This document shows positions 23,471 to 36,051 of a stretch of DNA of 64,000 bases, piece by piece (positions within the stretch are counted from its first letter, which is position 1; each line of letters opens with the position of its first letter). The stretch comes from Ophiodon elongatus (lineage: Eukaryota; Chordata; Actinopteri; Perciformes; Hexagrammidae). The DNA lies in assembly GCA_016806645.1 (NCBI GenBank), contig JACSYO010002166.1, positions 2,241,996 to 2,305,995 on the forward strand, written 5' to 3'. The position numbers were made by a program, and so were the translations under genes. A model generated the notes under the pieces. That model saw nothing but the letters and a program-made list of their open reading frames with translations. It made no database searches and had not been told where the DNA came from.

Positions 23471-24926
23471 TTTTTTTGGGCTAAGTATGTGTGTGCACAT
23501 TAAAGGAATTTGCTCTCAAATACAATACAAATAGACATACAGATAAAAACAAGGACAACCCCCTGGACAAAGATTAAACATAAATATCTAACTACTATGT
23601 ACAGATAGACATATAAAAAAAATACACATATAAAAACAATAATATTTGTTAACCGTAAGACAATAATCTGCACTATAAGACAACTTTCTCTCTTTAGCAC
23701 CTGTGAAACACAAAGGCAATACAAAGTTCTTTGCATAAGACATAAAATGCATTAAAACCATTTATAAAAAAGAGGAAGGAAAATTAATTAGAAGGGAATT
23801 AAACTTGAGGTGATTGTTGGACTGCAGCACAGTCAGATTCCACAAGGTGGCAATGTTTCTCAAAGAATATAGAGCATCAGCAGAATGTTTTTGTTGCGTC
23901 CACTTTAATGTAATATATTGTATTCTTTCACCATGTGAAAACTTCTAAAGTTGGTTGATTGGCAGAAAATCAACCAAGCCTAATGGTTTTACTATTCAGC
24001 AACCTTTTTCACATCCGTCTTAAAACCAGAACACTATGACACATTATGAGTACAGACTTTACTGTCAGAGTGACAGTACTTTTTCTTATTACTCAAATGC
24101 AGATTTTATTATAATCAGTCACTTAGTAAAAGTGAAACACAATACTTCCAGCTTGAATTTAATGCAGTCTTATTATTTTGATTTTAAAAGTGATTAGCCA
24201 ATGTAAAATAATTTACACTGCCTATATTTTGTTAATGTCTCACTTTGGAAATAATAAACTATATCTCAACCTTTTCTTTATGTACCATGCTTGTCTGTGT
24301 CAGTGTGTTCCAACATACATGTGTCTGCCCATGTTTTAGATATAAGCCACTGTTTAAATGGTTTCTCACCTTTTTCTGCCCGATTTGAGAATGGACCACA
24401 CCAATGAGGGACAAATGGGTATGACTCCGTGTGACTCACAGTTGCATTCATTAGAGACTCTACTCATTCTAGACTGCAGAATGAGACACTTGAGGCACTC
24501 AAGTATTCAATATGACACACACTTTGCTTAAACCCTCACTCCATTCCCCTAAAACCCATAATTATGTATAAAAGTCCTGTCATACATTAATTACATATCA
24601 GAGAGAACTGAGGAATTACTGAATTGTGTGCAGCACTTTTTTATTATCAAATGAAAATCACACTTATCATTAAACTCCAAAATACTGAGATGGTATCTAG
24701 AAAAAGCTTTTTGGTCGACCGCAGCAGTGTGATTCACCCCGCTCTCGTTTTTCCCCCTCCCTCTGCAGGCTGCTATCTTTCTTTCTCTGTCTGTGTGTGT
24801 CACATCCTGACACCTGTGTGTAGGTGTGGACCAGAGCACAGGTGCAGGTGCAACCTCTCAAGGCCTATTTTAGTATTGGGACAGATATTTTTTGCATGTG
24901 TCTGCATGCAGCAGCAGCCGACACGC

Positions 24927-24958
<32 letters not shown>

Positions 24959-24959
<1 letters not shown>

Positions 24960-25037
24960 AGGGCATGTGAAGCTGTGGCTTACTTGATCGAACCGCTCTA
25001 AGTGGTATGTGGTTGGGCCAGCTAGCTGTTTTCCAGC
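24959..25037. repeat. 79-bp duplicated sequence next to GT array, copy 2
   Basis: Follows a GT array (24926-24958) and is nearly identical to 1040-1118 in the msra intron, 24 kb away. Similarity stops abruptly after TTTTCCAGC, so the unit has a defined end on that side. Confidence 0.85.
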
Positions 25038-25825
25038 GCCCGCCTATATTTTTGCATGCTGTTGTGTTTTGGCGACTGTGTGAGAGGAGATAACCTTTTA
25101 ATAAAGTGATCTTCATTTCCTCAGCTTTGAAGAGAGGAAGGTATGAAAGCTTGAATTGCACAGTGAAATCTGTTTATGTCTTGACTTCAACAAGAGATGC
25201 CTGCCTCAGTGAACCACAGTATGATTCTGTTTATTTTTGCCACATTGCAGAGAATGATACAGATATGAGTCCATTATATGTAGATGCCTCTATAAATTTT
25301 ACAACGTTTAATGCAAACCCATTAGAATTACATTTCGCAGTAGCTGCATGAGTAAGTGTATGTTTTCTGTGTATTCCTTTGTAATAGCTTAAAATGGGGC
25401 ATGGAAATGCATGGTACTCTCATATACGCATCCATACACAAACACAGTGAGGCAGGGCAGGACAGGAACCAGGCTGTGTGTGCCCTTCAGACAGAGCCTA
25501 TTGTCTGCAGATGGGCCTTTAATGGCCCCACAGCTGGCCACAAAGAGCATACCGCTCCAGCTCGCTGCTATGCCTCTCACTGGCCTATACTCAGTCACCC
25601 TGAAGAGAGGAGGCAGCTCACAGGCACACCAACACCACTGTGTATATGCATTTGATATCTCATTCTGGTATACCCTTACAAGCATGCGGTTTACTTCTTG
25701 TCAAATTCTCGCCCAACTAAATGAGACTAGTCTTGAGAAAAAACGAGTGGAACTGTGGATAAGTCGGCTGAAATGGAGAAAGAAGTGTTTGTTGTTTATC
25801 AGAAGAACTGTGCGCTCTTACCCAC

Positions 25826-25839
25826 ACAAACACACACGT

Positions 25840-25870
<31 letters not shown>

Positions 25871-25884
25871 CATATAAACACACG
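25826..25884. repeat. CA-rich array
   Basis: Interrupted CA array between msra and id3. Confidence 0.85.
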
Positions 25885-28800
25885 TCCCAACCACTACCTC
25901 TAACTCCGTCCTGTACTGCCGCCTAATGCAAAAGGCATCGCCCACGCAAAAAGACACCTTGCAGAGACGTGCACCCACACAAATTTCTTGCACTCTGATA
26001 CGCTTTCTATTGTGTCCTCCTTTCACAGCTTTTCATGTATCTTCCCGTTGACAGCTTTAATAGATCTTGCCGTATGTATATAAAGTACCTGGTATGTAAA
26101 CATCATTGGAAATAGCATTGTTTAATACCATTTCCTCTTTAGCTGCTATGCCACTAAATAACTTCTTTCTTTAGACACCAGCACGGCATTGTTTGGTGAG
26201 CTATATAAATAGAACAAAAGCAGAAAGTGGTGTATTCTGGTGCTGCCCTACCAGCTGGAGAATTGTTGTGACTTCTTGTCCTGTTCCTCACATAATTACT
26301 TTTCTAGATTGTAGAGGTAGTAGGCACGCAATTGGATGTGTGTGTGGGTGTGTGCATCTTCTGTTGCTTGTGTGATAGCAGCAGGCAAAACTGAGCTCGC
26401 TTTTCTATACGGCCTTTACATTTCTCTCATGATGATATGAAAGTTGTGTGCAGGATTTTTGCAGATGCCAGATGTGTTTGCATCCCCTCCCTTGCTCTCC
26501 TCTTCCCCTCCCTCTGGTTCCTGCATGGGGCGCAGGGTCTCAATCAGAGCATCAGGGCTCCAGAAACCATAGCACAGCAGTTCCTCTGTGCTGCCCAGAG
26601 AAGTGCAGCCTTGTCTGGGTCGATGCATCTGCAGCCTGGGGGTGAGCTGGGGGAAGAGGGTGAACCCTGGTGCCTCTGCATGCTGGTTTCACTCGAGGTC
26701 TTCTCCGTTGGCGCAGTATGACCCCTGAACTCTGGGGCAGGAAGCTGCAAATACAGTAGAACTGCGCATAACCAGAGTGTCATCAGTTTGACAGGTTGAT
26801 GACACATAAAAACCTTTGCATCAACTGTTTCCTCAAACTGGTTAGTTTGGTCCAGCAATGCCCTCATGAATAAAAACTACAAAGGCAAGCTTAAACAAAC
26901 ACATGCACAGGCATGTGTTCTTTCCCATAGAGAAAATGTCACAAGCCTGTTCCTCCTTTCTGCTGGGAATAGCAATGGGTTAAGGGTGGGGGTGGAGGCC
27001 AGCACGTGCTGCAGGGCCTAGTTGGCTTGCTAACTGGCCCACTGGCTTTCTGGCTGATGGCCCACACTGTGACACTCTGCACCTGGGAGCCTGTGTGTTG
27101 TCAGCCATGCTAGCTAGCTCGTGCTACCACCACATGACACACAGGAAACACAGAAATAACTGCTTAGTGTCTTCAGCGCAGTAACCACTTAACTGGGGGT
27201 GTGCTGCTGACAGAACAGGGCTGAGGAGAGATGTTAAAGGAACGTAGAAGACGGAGGAATACTGGTTGGAATGGGACAGGGGGATAGCACACTTGTGTAG
27301 AATAGAAAGTAAGAATAGAAAACTGGAAAGTGAAACAAAAAAATGCTAAGGCACTTGCACCTGTGCAGTCTTGTGTTAGAGGAGCTCCACTGGCCTTGAT
27401 TCAGACACTATGTTCAACTATATGGTTAATTTACATATTCACTGACAGATGCAGCATATCCTGTTTATCATCTCGTTTTTATTATCAAGCCCCTACAAAG
27501 ATGATTGCGCAACATGAAAGATTGACAATCTACAGCTGAGGCTTTGATGTAACAGTTACAGTTCCAAAACATCTCTTTCATATGTCAATTGTCTGGCTTT
27601 ATCTGCTGTCCATCTGCGCCTTGACTCATCTGAGCCTCACCTTACACAGGTGTGAGAGTAGAAAGTTTTAACCCTACGAACAAGCCCTAGATTAGAGCTC
27701 AATGCAGGAAATTGTTGTGCAATATTTGGACTTTCGGTTGGTGATGTGCTGGTATGTACCTATTCTGAGGAAAGAGGACAGAAACTAGATAGATTGAATA
27801 TTGTCGTGTTCAGTTTTTGGCATGAGATGGAACGTGATGGTGGTATCGTCTCTCTCTGACTGGATATAGGTTTTGGTCTGTGTTAGAGATGAGAAGGAAA
27901 TGAGTAAATAGAGGAAGAGAAAAGAGATGAGATGCTGGCTGCACCAGGAGGAAGCTGTTTCTGATGCTTCTCCATGCAGCTGCTCCCAAACACCCACACT
28001 TCCTGTTGGAGTGTACGTGTGTGTGTTTACTTTTTGTGTAGAGATTTAGTGCTTTTTTATTTACATTTTACTGATCTACTAATTTGAATGAATATATATT
28101 TAAGTTTGGGAGACTATGCAAGTGGTCTCTCTCTGCATTAAGCAATTTCTGAAGTAAAATCAAATTTTAACCGTGCGCTGTGAAGACAGATCTGTCATCT
28201 TTGATCAAATAGAAAACTGGCTTAGATCAAAACAAGTTCTAGAAAGGTCTTCCTACAGGAGACTCGTTCTAAAATAGCTGATGCAGGTTTCTCCTGCCTG
28301 TCGTAGGCCCTCTATGTCTTTTCAAAGAAACACTGGCCTCAAAAAACATCCGCTGGTGGAAACACTGGCCTGACGAGTGAGTGAATGGAAATGTTTGCGG
28401 TGAGAATGTGGCCACATTGAGGTGTGTGAATGTGTGTGTGTGTGTACATGCAGTTTTGTGTACGTATGTGGCGGCCTATCTTAAGTTTCCATCACAATGA
28501 AATGCAAAGGGCTTTTTCATCTAGGGCACCTTTGTATCTGTTCAGCTTGACCTCTGTATGCTCGTCCTACACAGATGGCACCACTACATTTTTAGCTTGA
28601 CTTCCATTAGTGTCATGTACAAGCTTTCAGCTTCAAAACTTCTATTTCAAGAGAGTAAATACTTTACATTTAGAAAATGAGCAGTAGCATAATAGAAATA
28701 TATCAACAATATGACTATTATTGAGCAAATGTATTTAGAATAACATTTTGTGGATTGATAATGACATTACATTTGGCTCATGTAATGTAATACTATTTAC

Positions 28801-29587
28801 TAATAACAAACCAGACAGTTTAAATTGGATTTGTATTATCAGTGATGTAGTTTCTGCTAACAGGCCAACGGCAAACTGAGACTTTGCTTCACTGTCAGAT
28901 CAACATAAAGTCAACAAATCTAATTGAACTAAACTAAACACACATTTGTCATTGGGATTACATCATCAGCTCAGCTGTTACAGCGTTACCAAATATGTTG
29001 ACCATAGCCAGCATGTCAACTGATCTAATGTTACCCAACATTTGAGATATGAAATTGGATCGGGATACTGCAATGTCTTTGTATTGTTCTTCATATGTGA
29101 GTGCTGCTTGTGCTGAGTACTGAAGAGGATACAGTACATCTGCTTCAGGCTCCATAATGATGGGGGGAACAGCACGTGTTTAGCCCAAAACTGTGTGATA
29201 GACTATTACACTAGAGTGGTGCCAGTTCAAAGTGGATTGCTATTATTGAAGGAAATTTCTGGCAGATATACAAAACAGGATTTGCTCCAAAATGTTTGGG
29301 GTGTTTTTTGACTCAGATCACACATTTTGTTATTAATTCTTGTGACTGAAAGTAACCCTGTTCCGGAGGTACGTTTATGTTTGAAAAAAAATGTCAATGC
29401 ATTTCCACTTAAGTATTAAGGATAGTAGTTATTATTTAGATTCCATTCTAAAGCTCACTACTCTTTTCATTGTCGTCAGGGCTCAACCATGGGTGATGTC
29501 AACAATACAGCTTCAAAAAATTGTGTTGATGGACAGGAAATTAATCATTTTGATGGCAGATGACTGCAGAAGAGTGCTAAACAATAA

Positions 29588-29805
29588 GTTCCAGCCTCTC
29601 AATTGTGTTGTATTGCTGTTTTTTTTTGTCTCAAACTGAATATTTTGGGGTTGGCTGACTGTTGGTCGGACTCGCAAGCCATTCCACGAGGTCCCCTCGT
29701 AGGCTTTAGGAACTTGTGATGGGCAATTTATTTTATAGAAAATAATTTTAAGTAAACAAGAAACTAATTGGCAGATTAATAAACAAAATAATAAACTCAT
29801 ATATT
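29588..29805. repeat. Teleost interspersed repeat, copy 2
   Basis: Landmarks TTCCAGCCTCTCAATTGTG, CTCAAACTGAATATTTTGGG, GACTGTTGGTCGGAC, AACTTGTGATGGGCAATTT and TTGGCAGATTAATAAAC in the family order. It probably belongs to the same family as 20760-20990, covering a different portion of the consensus. Confidence 0.6.
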
Positions 29806-32617
29806 GCCATAACCTTTGATAACAAATGCCTCTTCAGCCTCGTCAGCCTCCTCTTCTTCTCTTCCACTTTTACTTATCTGTCGTTGTCTTACTCACCTGC
29901 TTCTCCGTCTGTCACACTCTTTTGCCCCCTCTTCTCTCGGGGCTGTGTGAGATGAGTACAAGACAGGGGAGAGTGTGAGCTGTGGTGAACCACAGACCAA
30001 AATAACCGGTACTTTTTTTTATAAGAACACATGTGCATCCACCCACACATAAAGTCACACATGTGTGCAAAGTCACTGACACACACTTGCACAGACAGAG
30101 GTCCCTTTTACTTGAGGATCCCTAGAGAGAGGTGTAGTTGGATATATTTTTGACCGTACCAGGAGAGATTGAGTTTGTTGTTACCCAGTGCTGAAAAATG
30201 GACCTCCATGGAGAGTGAAGTAGGCCATGTGTAGATGCTGTTTATGGGCTAAGAAACTATCAATTTTGTCAACTGTCTGAAGATAAAACTAGAACGTAAT
30301 GTTCAGACATAAAGTAACTGTTTCATTCTTTCAGTTTCCACTTCTTTTTATCTCCAATCAGCTGCAAGATACTATTCTCTTTCTCACTTTCTCTCTGTTG
30401 CCTTCTCTGGTGACAGATCCTGCAGCCTCCCTGTCAAGCTGGCATAGTGGCATCATTCTAAAACTGGTATTAGGCATTTCCTGCTGCGTCCGTTGGCGGG
30501 TGTAAGGGTGCGTGTGTGTGTGTGGGGGGGGGGTGTGTGTGTGTCTCTCCATATATATGTGTATGTGTGTCTCAGTGTGCGTGTGTCGGGGCGGAACGCA
30601 CCTGGTCCGCGCAGCTGTGGGGATCCTAGCAGGGGGGAGAGAGAGAGAAAGATAGAGGAAGGAGAGAAAGAGCAAGGGATGGGAGGAGACAAAAAGGGGG
30701 CCCTGTGTGCTGTACTGGGGACCCGACGAGTTCAAATAGAAAGAAGGATGTGGAAAGAAATAGAGGGACAGGATTTGCTAGGGACAGTAGCTTAGCATCC
30801 ACGAGCTCGCACTGTAGCCACAAAGTTGTAGGAACTGCCCTTTAAAAAAGTATTATTCTGTTGAAGACAGATTTGTGAGGTAAAGCTTCTGCATCAGCCA
30901 CATGTGACGGAAATCAGTGTTTCCTTTCTCTGGTGAAGGTTTGACAATAATCTTAAACATTCCTTTAAGTCTAATAAATCAACCATGTGTATATAATATT
31001 CTTATATAAGACAGTGTCAAATGTTGATATTCATCTCTTACAAGAAAGGAAATAAAGTTCACGAAAAATGGTAAGCTTTAGGGGTAACCAAAGTAATTCT
31101 ATTGGGGTTTGATTGCAAATGATTTACATATTTCTGGCTATTGTCACAGTCACCTCCCATCAACCCTGAGTATCAAATACCTAACTGGAAATTGTGTTAG
31201 TCCATACCAGTATGCAGTTCCTCTGTCCTTCTGCAGAGGGGGCAAGGAATCTGGCTGGGGGAAATAAAGAATGGAAGAGCAGCGATAGAAATACTTTTTA
31301 CAGTGCAGATTTAAATCTGAGCAAATAGGCCAAGAGGAATCCACGTAGGAACCCACTTTATGAGGAGACAAATAAATGTGTCTATCAGGCGTTTTCATTC
31401 AAAGTGCACACAGATCCTTCAGTATGTAGGGACAGCACAGATGTGCTCATACACACAGAGTCTATTTCACAGCTGGACGACCAAGGAGCAGTCAGCACCG
31501 GGAAGGTCAGATGGCCAGGTCAAAGGTCAAGCCACAGAGAACCGCAATAGAGGAAAGAGGGAGCACAGGGGCATCAAGCACGCCATGCACACATATTTAT
31601 TAAAGTCATCATCAACGCTGTTGCAACTCCTGAGCCTTTACTCCAGATGGGCAAAGGAGGCTGAGAATGTCTGTCTGGCAATTTGGTCTGAAGTAAAAGG
31701 CCGGACACACGTACTCATCCCCATCAGCATGTCAGTCAGACTTGTGGTTATTTGAGAAGAAAGTTCCCAATATGCTTCCCTTCATTCTTTGGAGGTTAAA
31801 GCTTTAAAACCAAACATTTGCCATAGAATATAGTATATAATTTCAAAAAGCTTATTTTATTTTACTGATGTTTTAGGATGAAACGGTTCTCTGGCCTATG
31901 CCTATGGCGGCTAATGTGAGCAAACTTTTGATATAGCTGTATGACTGACACTACCAAATCACTTTGCTGACTTTGTGAGTTTTATTTAACTACTGTGAAA
32001 CTGTTTTAGCGTTTACCCTTCTCCTGCAATTGTGACTTGCAGCTACCATGACTGTTGTTCAGCAAAAGTTCCATAGTCTCATTTAAACAAGTGTGTAAGT
32101 TGTTAAGAGCTCTATGAACTTCTAACTGTGGCCTTATTCTGTGTTTCCTAATTCTCACAGGAAATCCAGAATAGCTGCTTCTTAATAATGTTGAGGAGAT
32201 GTCGGGTCACAGCAGGTGAAATGAAACCAGTCTTAATTTCCTAGAAGTGACCGGACTAATGCATTACGCATCGGTGTGCTCTAATTACAGCAAAGTGGAT
32301 CAAGCAGCCATTTCAAAATGCCCGTTCGCTACCGAAAACGCGATCTTTGAATACAGTCGAATTTGTGTGGATTGGATTTGTGTTCTTCATGTGGCTGTAA
32401 AGATAATGTGGACAGTATATTTAGAGAGTGACAAGTATGAAATTGAGTTGAAGAGGATTTTTGGTCTCTTATATGAGGAAAACAGCCACGACATTAAGGG
32501 GAAAAGTTGCCTGAGAGTGTGCCTGTGTGTGTCTGTGTGCGTTTTCATGTGGGTTTTCTAGCTTCTATGTTTATTCCTATGTGACAAGGACTTATTAACA
32601 CTTGCCAGCTCCTTTTG

Positions 32618-32620
<3 letters not shown>

Positions 32621-32693
<73 letters not shown>

Positions 32694-32963
32694 TACTTGT
32701 ATAAGCTAGGGTTTGGCAAACTGCATCTATTTCCAAGCCTCCTATTCTCTCACAAACAACAGCCAGGCAATCACGCTTCGGTCTAATTAAATAGAATCAA
32801 CATGTTTCTGTTTTTTTTTTTTTTTTATGGCAGCAAACTGAAAGCTGGACTCTTTTCCCGTAACGTAAAGCAATAACACTTGAAACCACTAAACTCACAC
32901 TTTCCTCCACTTATCTAACGGCTACCTTGTTGTTCAGTTTGTTATTTTTACTTCAAATTACCT

Positions 32964-33016
<53 letters not shown>
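32621..33016. repeat. Inverted pair of GT and AC arrays
   Basis: (GT)n at 32621-32689 and (AC)n at 32967-33016, mutually complementary and separated by about 280 bases. Confidence 0.95.
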
Positions 33017-33018
<2 letters not shown>

Positions 33019-35356
33019 GATCTTATCAGCACATTAAGATATGCTAAGTAACGTGCATGGTCAACGATGCGCGGTAGTAACCGCTGAGTTCAATTAGCCC
33101 CGGCATGCAGCCTAATTTCACAGTGTGACCCCTGCTGCTGCACAGACACAGATTACAACTCTCTTAAATGTCTATCTGTGTCCGCCGGTGATCAATGCTT
33201 GCTTTGAAGGGAAGAACCAGCGAGGCCGTCGAGGGAGGGGACCGGGTGAGTGAACGCAGGACACAAATGAATGACAGTGAGTGGGGGTGAGGAGGAGGAG
33301 AGATCCAGTATGGGACAAGAGGTGAGGAAGGTGACATTGTATCCACAGTGATGGATGGACGTTCACATACAGAGAGATAGTGTCTTTAGAGGCTAGATGA
33401 CCCCTGGCCTAACCTATAAAGCCTTATATGAAGACAACAACTTCAACATTTGTTTTGAAATGGATAGAGAGAGAGAGGTCATGAGGCAGAGATGTGTTTG
33501 TGAAGGAGAAGAGACTAGTCACAACACCAACTAAAAAAAGACACTACCAGCAGGCTGACATTCTTAATATGATCATTTATATTGCTGTATCCACTATATA
33601 CATCACTATTTATGTTCAGATCTTTATTGTCCGACAAAAGGCTATTCAGACTGACAGTTTTGACAAGCATATAATGGTGAAGAGTGTTCTATTTGTAGAC
33701 TTTCACATACTTTTATTTACACGATCACGTGATGTGGTTGTAGTAATGTTTTTTTATGAACCACAGAAAGAGGAGCTGTTGTACTGATGGGGATCCAAAT
33801 AGATAAACAAATACTATACGGTCGTTGTGGGATAACCATCACTTTCAGTGTATGCCGTGAATATGAACACAAATAAAAGCATAGTTTTGCTTGTTGTTTG
33901 GTATTTAAACATGTATTCTCAAAGACAGAGGTGGAATTAAATTATTATTTTTAGGCCAAAGAAAGAGTGTGAGTGTGTAAAAGTACAGAAGCCAAAGAGA
34001 TCCAGCAAAACACAAAAATATCAGCTACGTATATAATATAAGCTTGAGTAGAGGAGAGAAGAAGGGGGTATGGAGGAGCCCTCTGCCCTCCCTGTCTCCA
34101 GCCAGTCTACTTCAACATCTGGAGCTCACATCAGCCCTCCTCAAAGCCTGGCACTGCTGTAGAGAGGGATGAGAGAAGTGACAGAGAAAATAAAAAGAAG
34201 AGGAGAAGAATGGTATAGAGGAAAAGAGGTGTGAGAAAGCTAATAAATGAGTCTAGAATAGTAAAAATGAAGATAAACAAATAAGTTGAAGAGAGAGAAA
34301 AAGGAAAATAATCAGTGCAAAATAGAGCTGAACAGTAACTGTGTTTGTGTTCATGCATATGTGTTTGTGGTAGGCGGTATGTGTTGTGCTGATGATTTTC
34401 CAGTGATCATCTTTAATGCAGAGCAGAGAGAGCATGAACACTGGTTAGCTTCTGTAGCGAAACACTGTGTGGCAGGAAACAGAACAACTTGTGATCTCTG
34501 CAAAAACACTAATGGAAAATTTCACTCGGATAGTAAATGTGGGCGTGTATGCATAGAGGCACAAGAGTGTGTTAATGTGCGTGCAATCAAATAGCTAAGG
34601 TATGTGCTAGGTTTTCTTAAAGATGAGTAAACGAGTTCTGCAGCAATTAACTCGAGAACCACAGACTTTCCTTTAGAGATAACAAGTGAGACTTCCCTTC
34701 GAAATGTGCAAACAAAACAGACAAGACAAACCCAAGCCTTTTCATGGCATTTCGTAACACATTTTGAAACCAGAAAAAAAAAAAACACTCTCTCAAGAGT
34801 TGCACTATATTTGGTTTAACTGCTGATTTTATATTAGATCATTATAATTTTTTGAATCCTCAACAGCAGTGATGTCCTCATGTGGCAGCAATTAATTCAA
34901 ACCTGGGTTATGTTGTGCAAACAAATATTTGTGCAGTTTTTTGTTCACAAATTGGTGTTTGACCAATTGTCCCCCATCCCGATCCATCTGGCCTTCGTTG
35001 CAGGTTAAAACTATTCTCTGAATTATGTGGTTTCTTGTAATTGGGTGCACTAGGTATTACCCCTCTGTTGTCTGAACAGAGCCACACCAATCCAGATATT
35101 CTTGTTGGCCAGGACTCTAGACCAGAGATGATGGTCATCAGTGACTGATGCGTTTTAACTTTAAGATGCCATGGGGCCCGGAAGCTGATCTCTGAGTAAC
35201 ATTTTTCGAGAGTTTAGAGCAAATATTTCATGGTCACTTCCTGCCTTTGTGAAGACGATGTCTCCACTGGCTCCACTCACACTGGTAGTTAAGAGAAGAT
35301 TTAACTGGGTCAACAGTTAGGAAATCAGGTTGAACCCAAACAATGCAAGAGGTGAT

Positions 35357-35358
<2 letters not shown>

Positions 35359-35454
<96 letters not shown>

Positions 35455-35477
35455 CGTGTGTGTGTGTGTGTGCGTGT
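35359..35477. repeat. Long GT microsatellite
   Basis: About 119 bases of GT with a few GC interruptions towards the right end, the longest simple array in the window. Confidence 0.95.
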
Positions 35478-36020
35478 CTAGGGGTGGGGGTCACAGGGAT
35501 GTTCTTGACTGTGTCATCTCCAGCAGCTGTTTCCCTCGAACCCTGCCTCGCCCCCTCCTCCCCCTCCCACCACATCGCCTCACAATGAAACCAATACAAA
35601 GGAACAGGAAGTGCCTCCCGTTAACTGGGGCCCAATCAAAGCCATCATTATTCCCGTGTCAGAATTTTTACAGGAAATAGCTTCTCAGAAAATATGCCAG
35701 CTGTGCAGAGAGTGTGGTATTATTGTCTTATAGGTCTTGTCTGTTTTTTTTTTCACTTATCAGTCGCTGCTAACAAAAGGACACATAGACCCGTCTCGAC
35801 CACGTGCGCGGCACACTGTCACTGCTGTGCGCTCATAAGGCAAGCCAGGCAATGTGTTCTCTGGGGCTGGGTGGTTATTGTGCGGCAAGTGAAAAGAGCT
35901 CCCCTGCTGTGCCTGCACCGGCTTATTTGGTTCCCATCCTGAACCGAGCAATTGTCTTTTTAAACCCGTGCAAGGGGTGCTGAGCCCAGAGAGCACACAG
36001 ATGCAAGAGTACATACATGA

Positions 36021-36024
<4 letters not shown>

Positions 36025-36050
<26 letters not shown>
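36025..36050. repeat. CA microsatellite
   Basis: Short uninterrupted CA array in the intergenic region. Confidence 0.9.

Positions 36051-36051
<1 letters not shown>

Noticed and set aside
26437..26867. Overlapping open frames of about 100 codons on both strands between msra and id3
   Set aside because: No recognised domain, no splice signals placed to join them, and both strands open equally, as expected by chance.
34286..34594. 102-codon Cys-containing open frame in the intergenic region
   Set aside because: The cysteines show no zinc-finger spacing that I recognise, and nothing flanking suggests exons.
35330..35680. Long open frames made of Cys-Val or Thr-His repeats (also near 972-1523, 9597-10118, 20212-20612, 38808-39421, 57980-58404)
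   Set aside because: They are translations of GT/CA microsatellites, with no splice context or similarity to a protein family.
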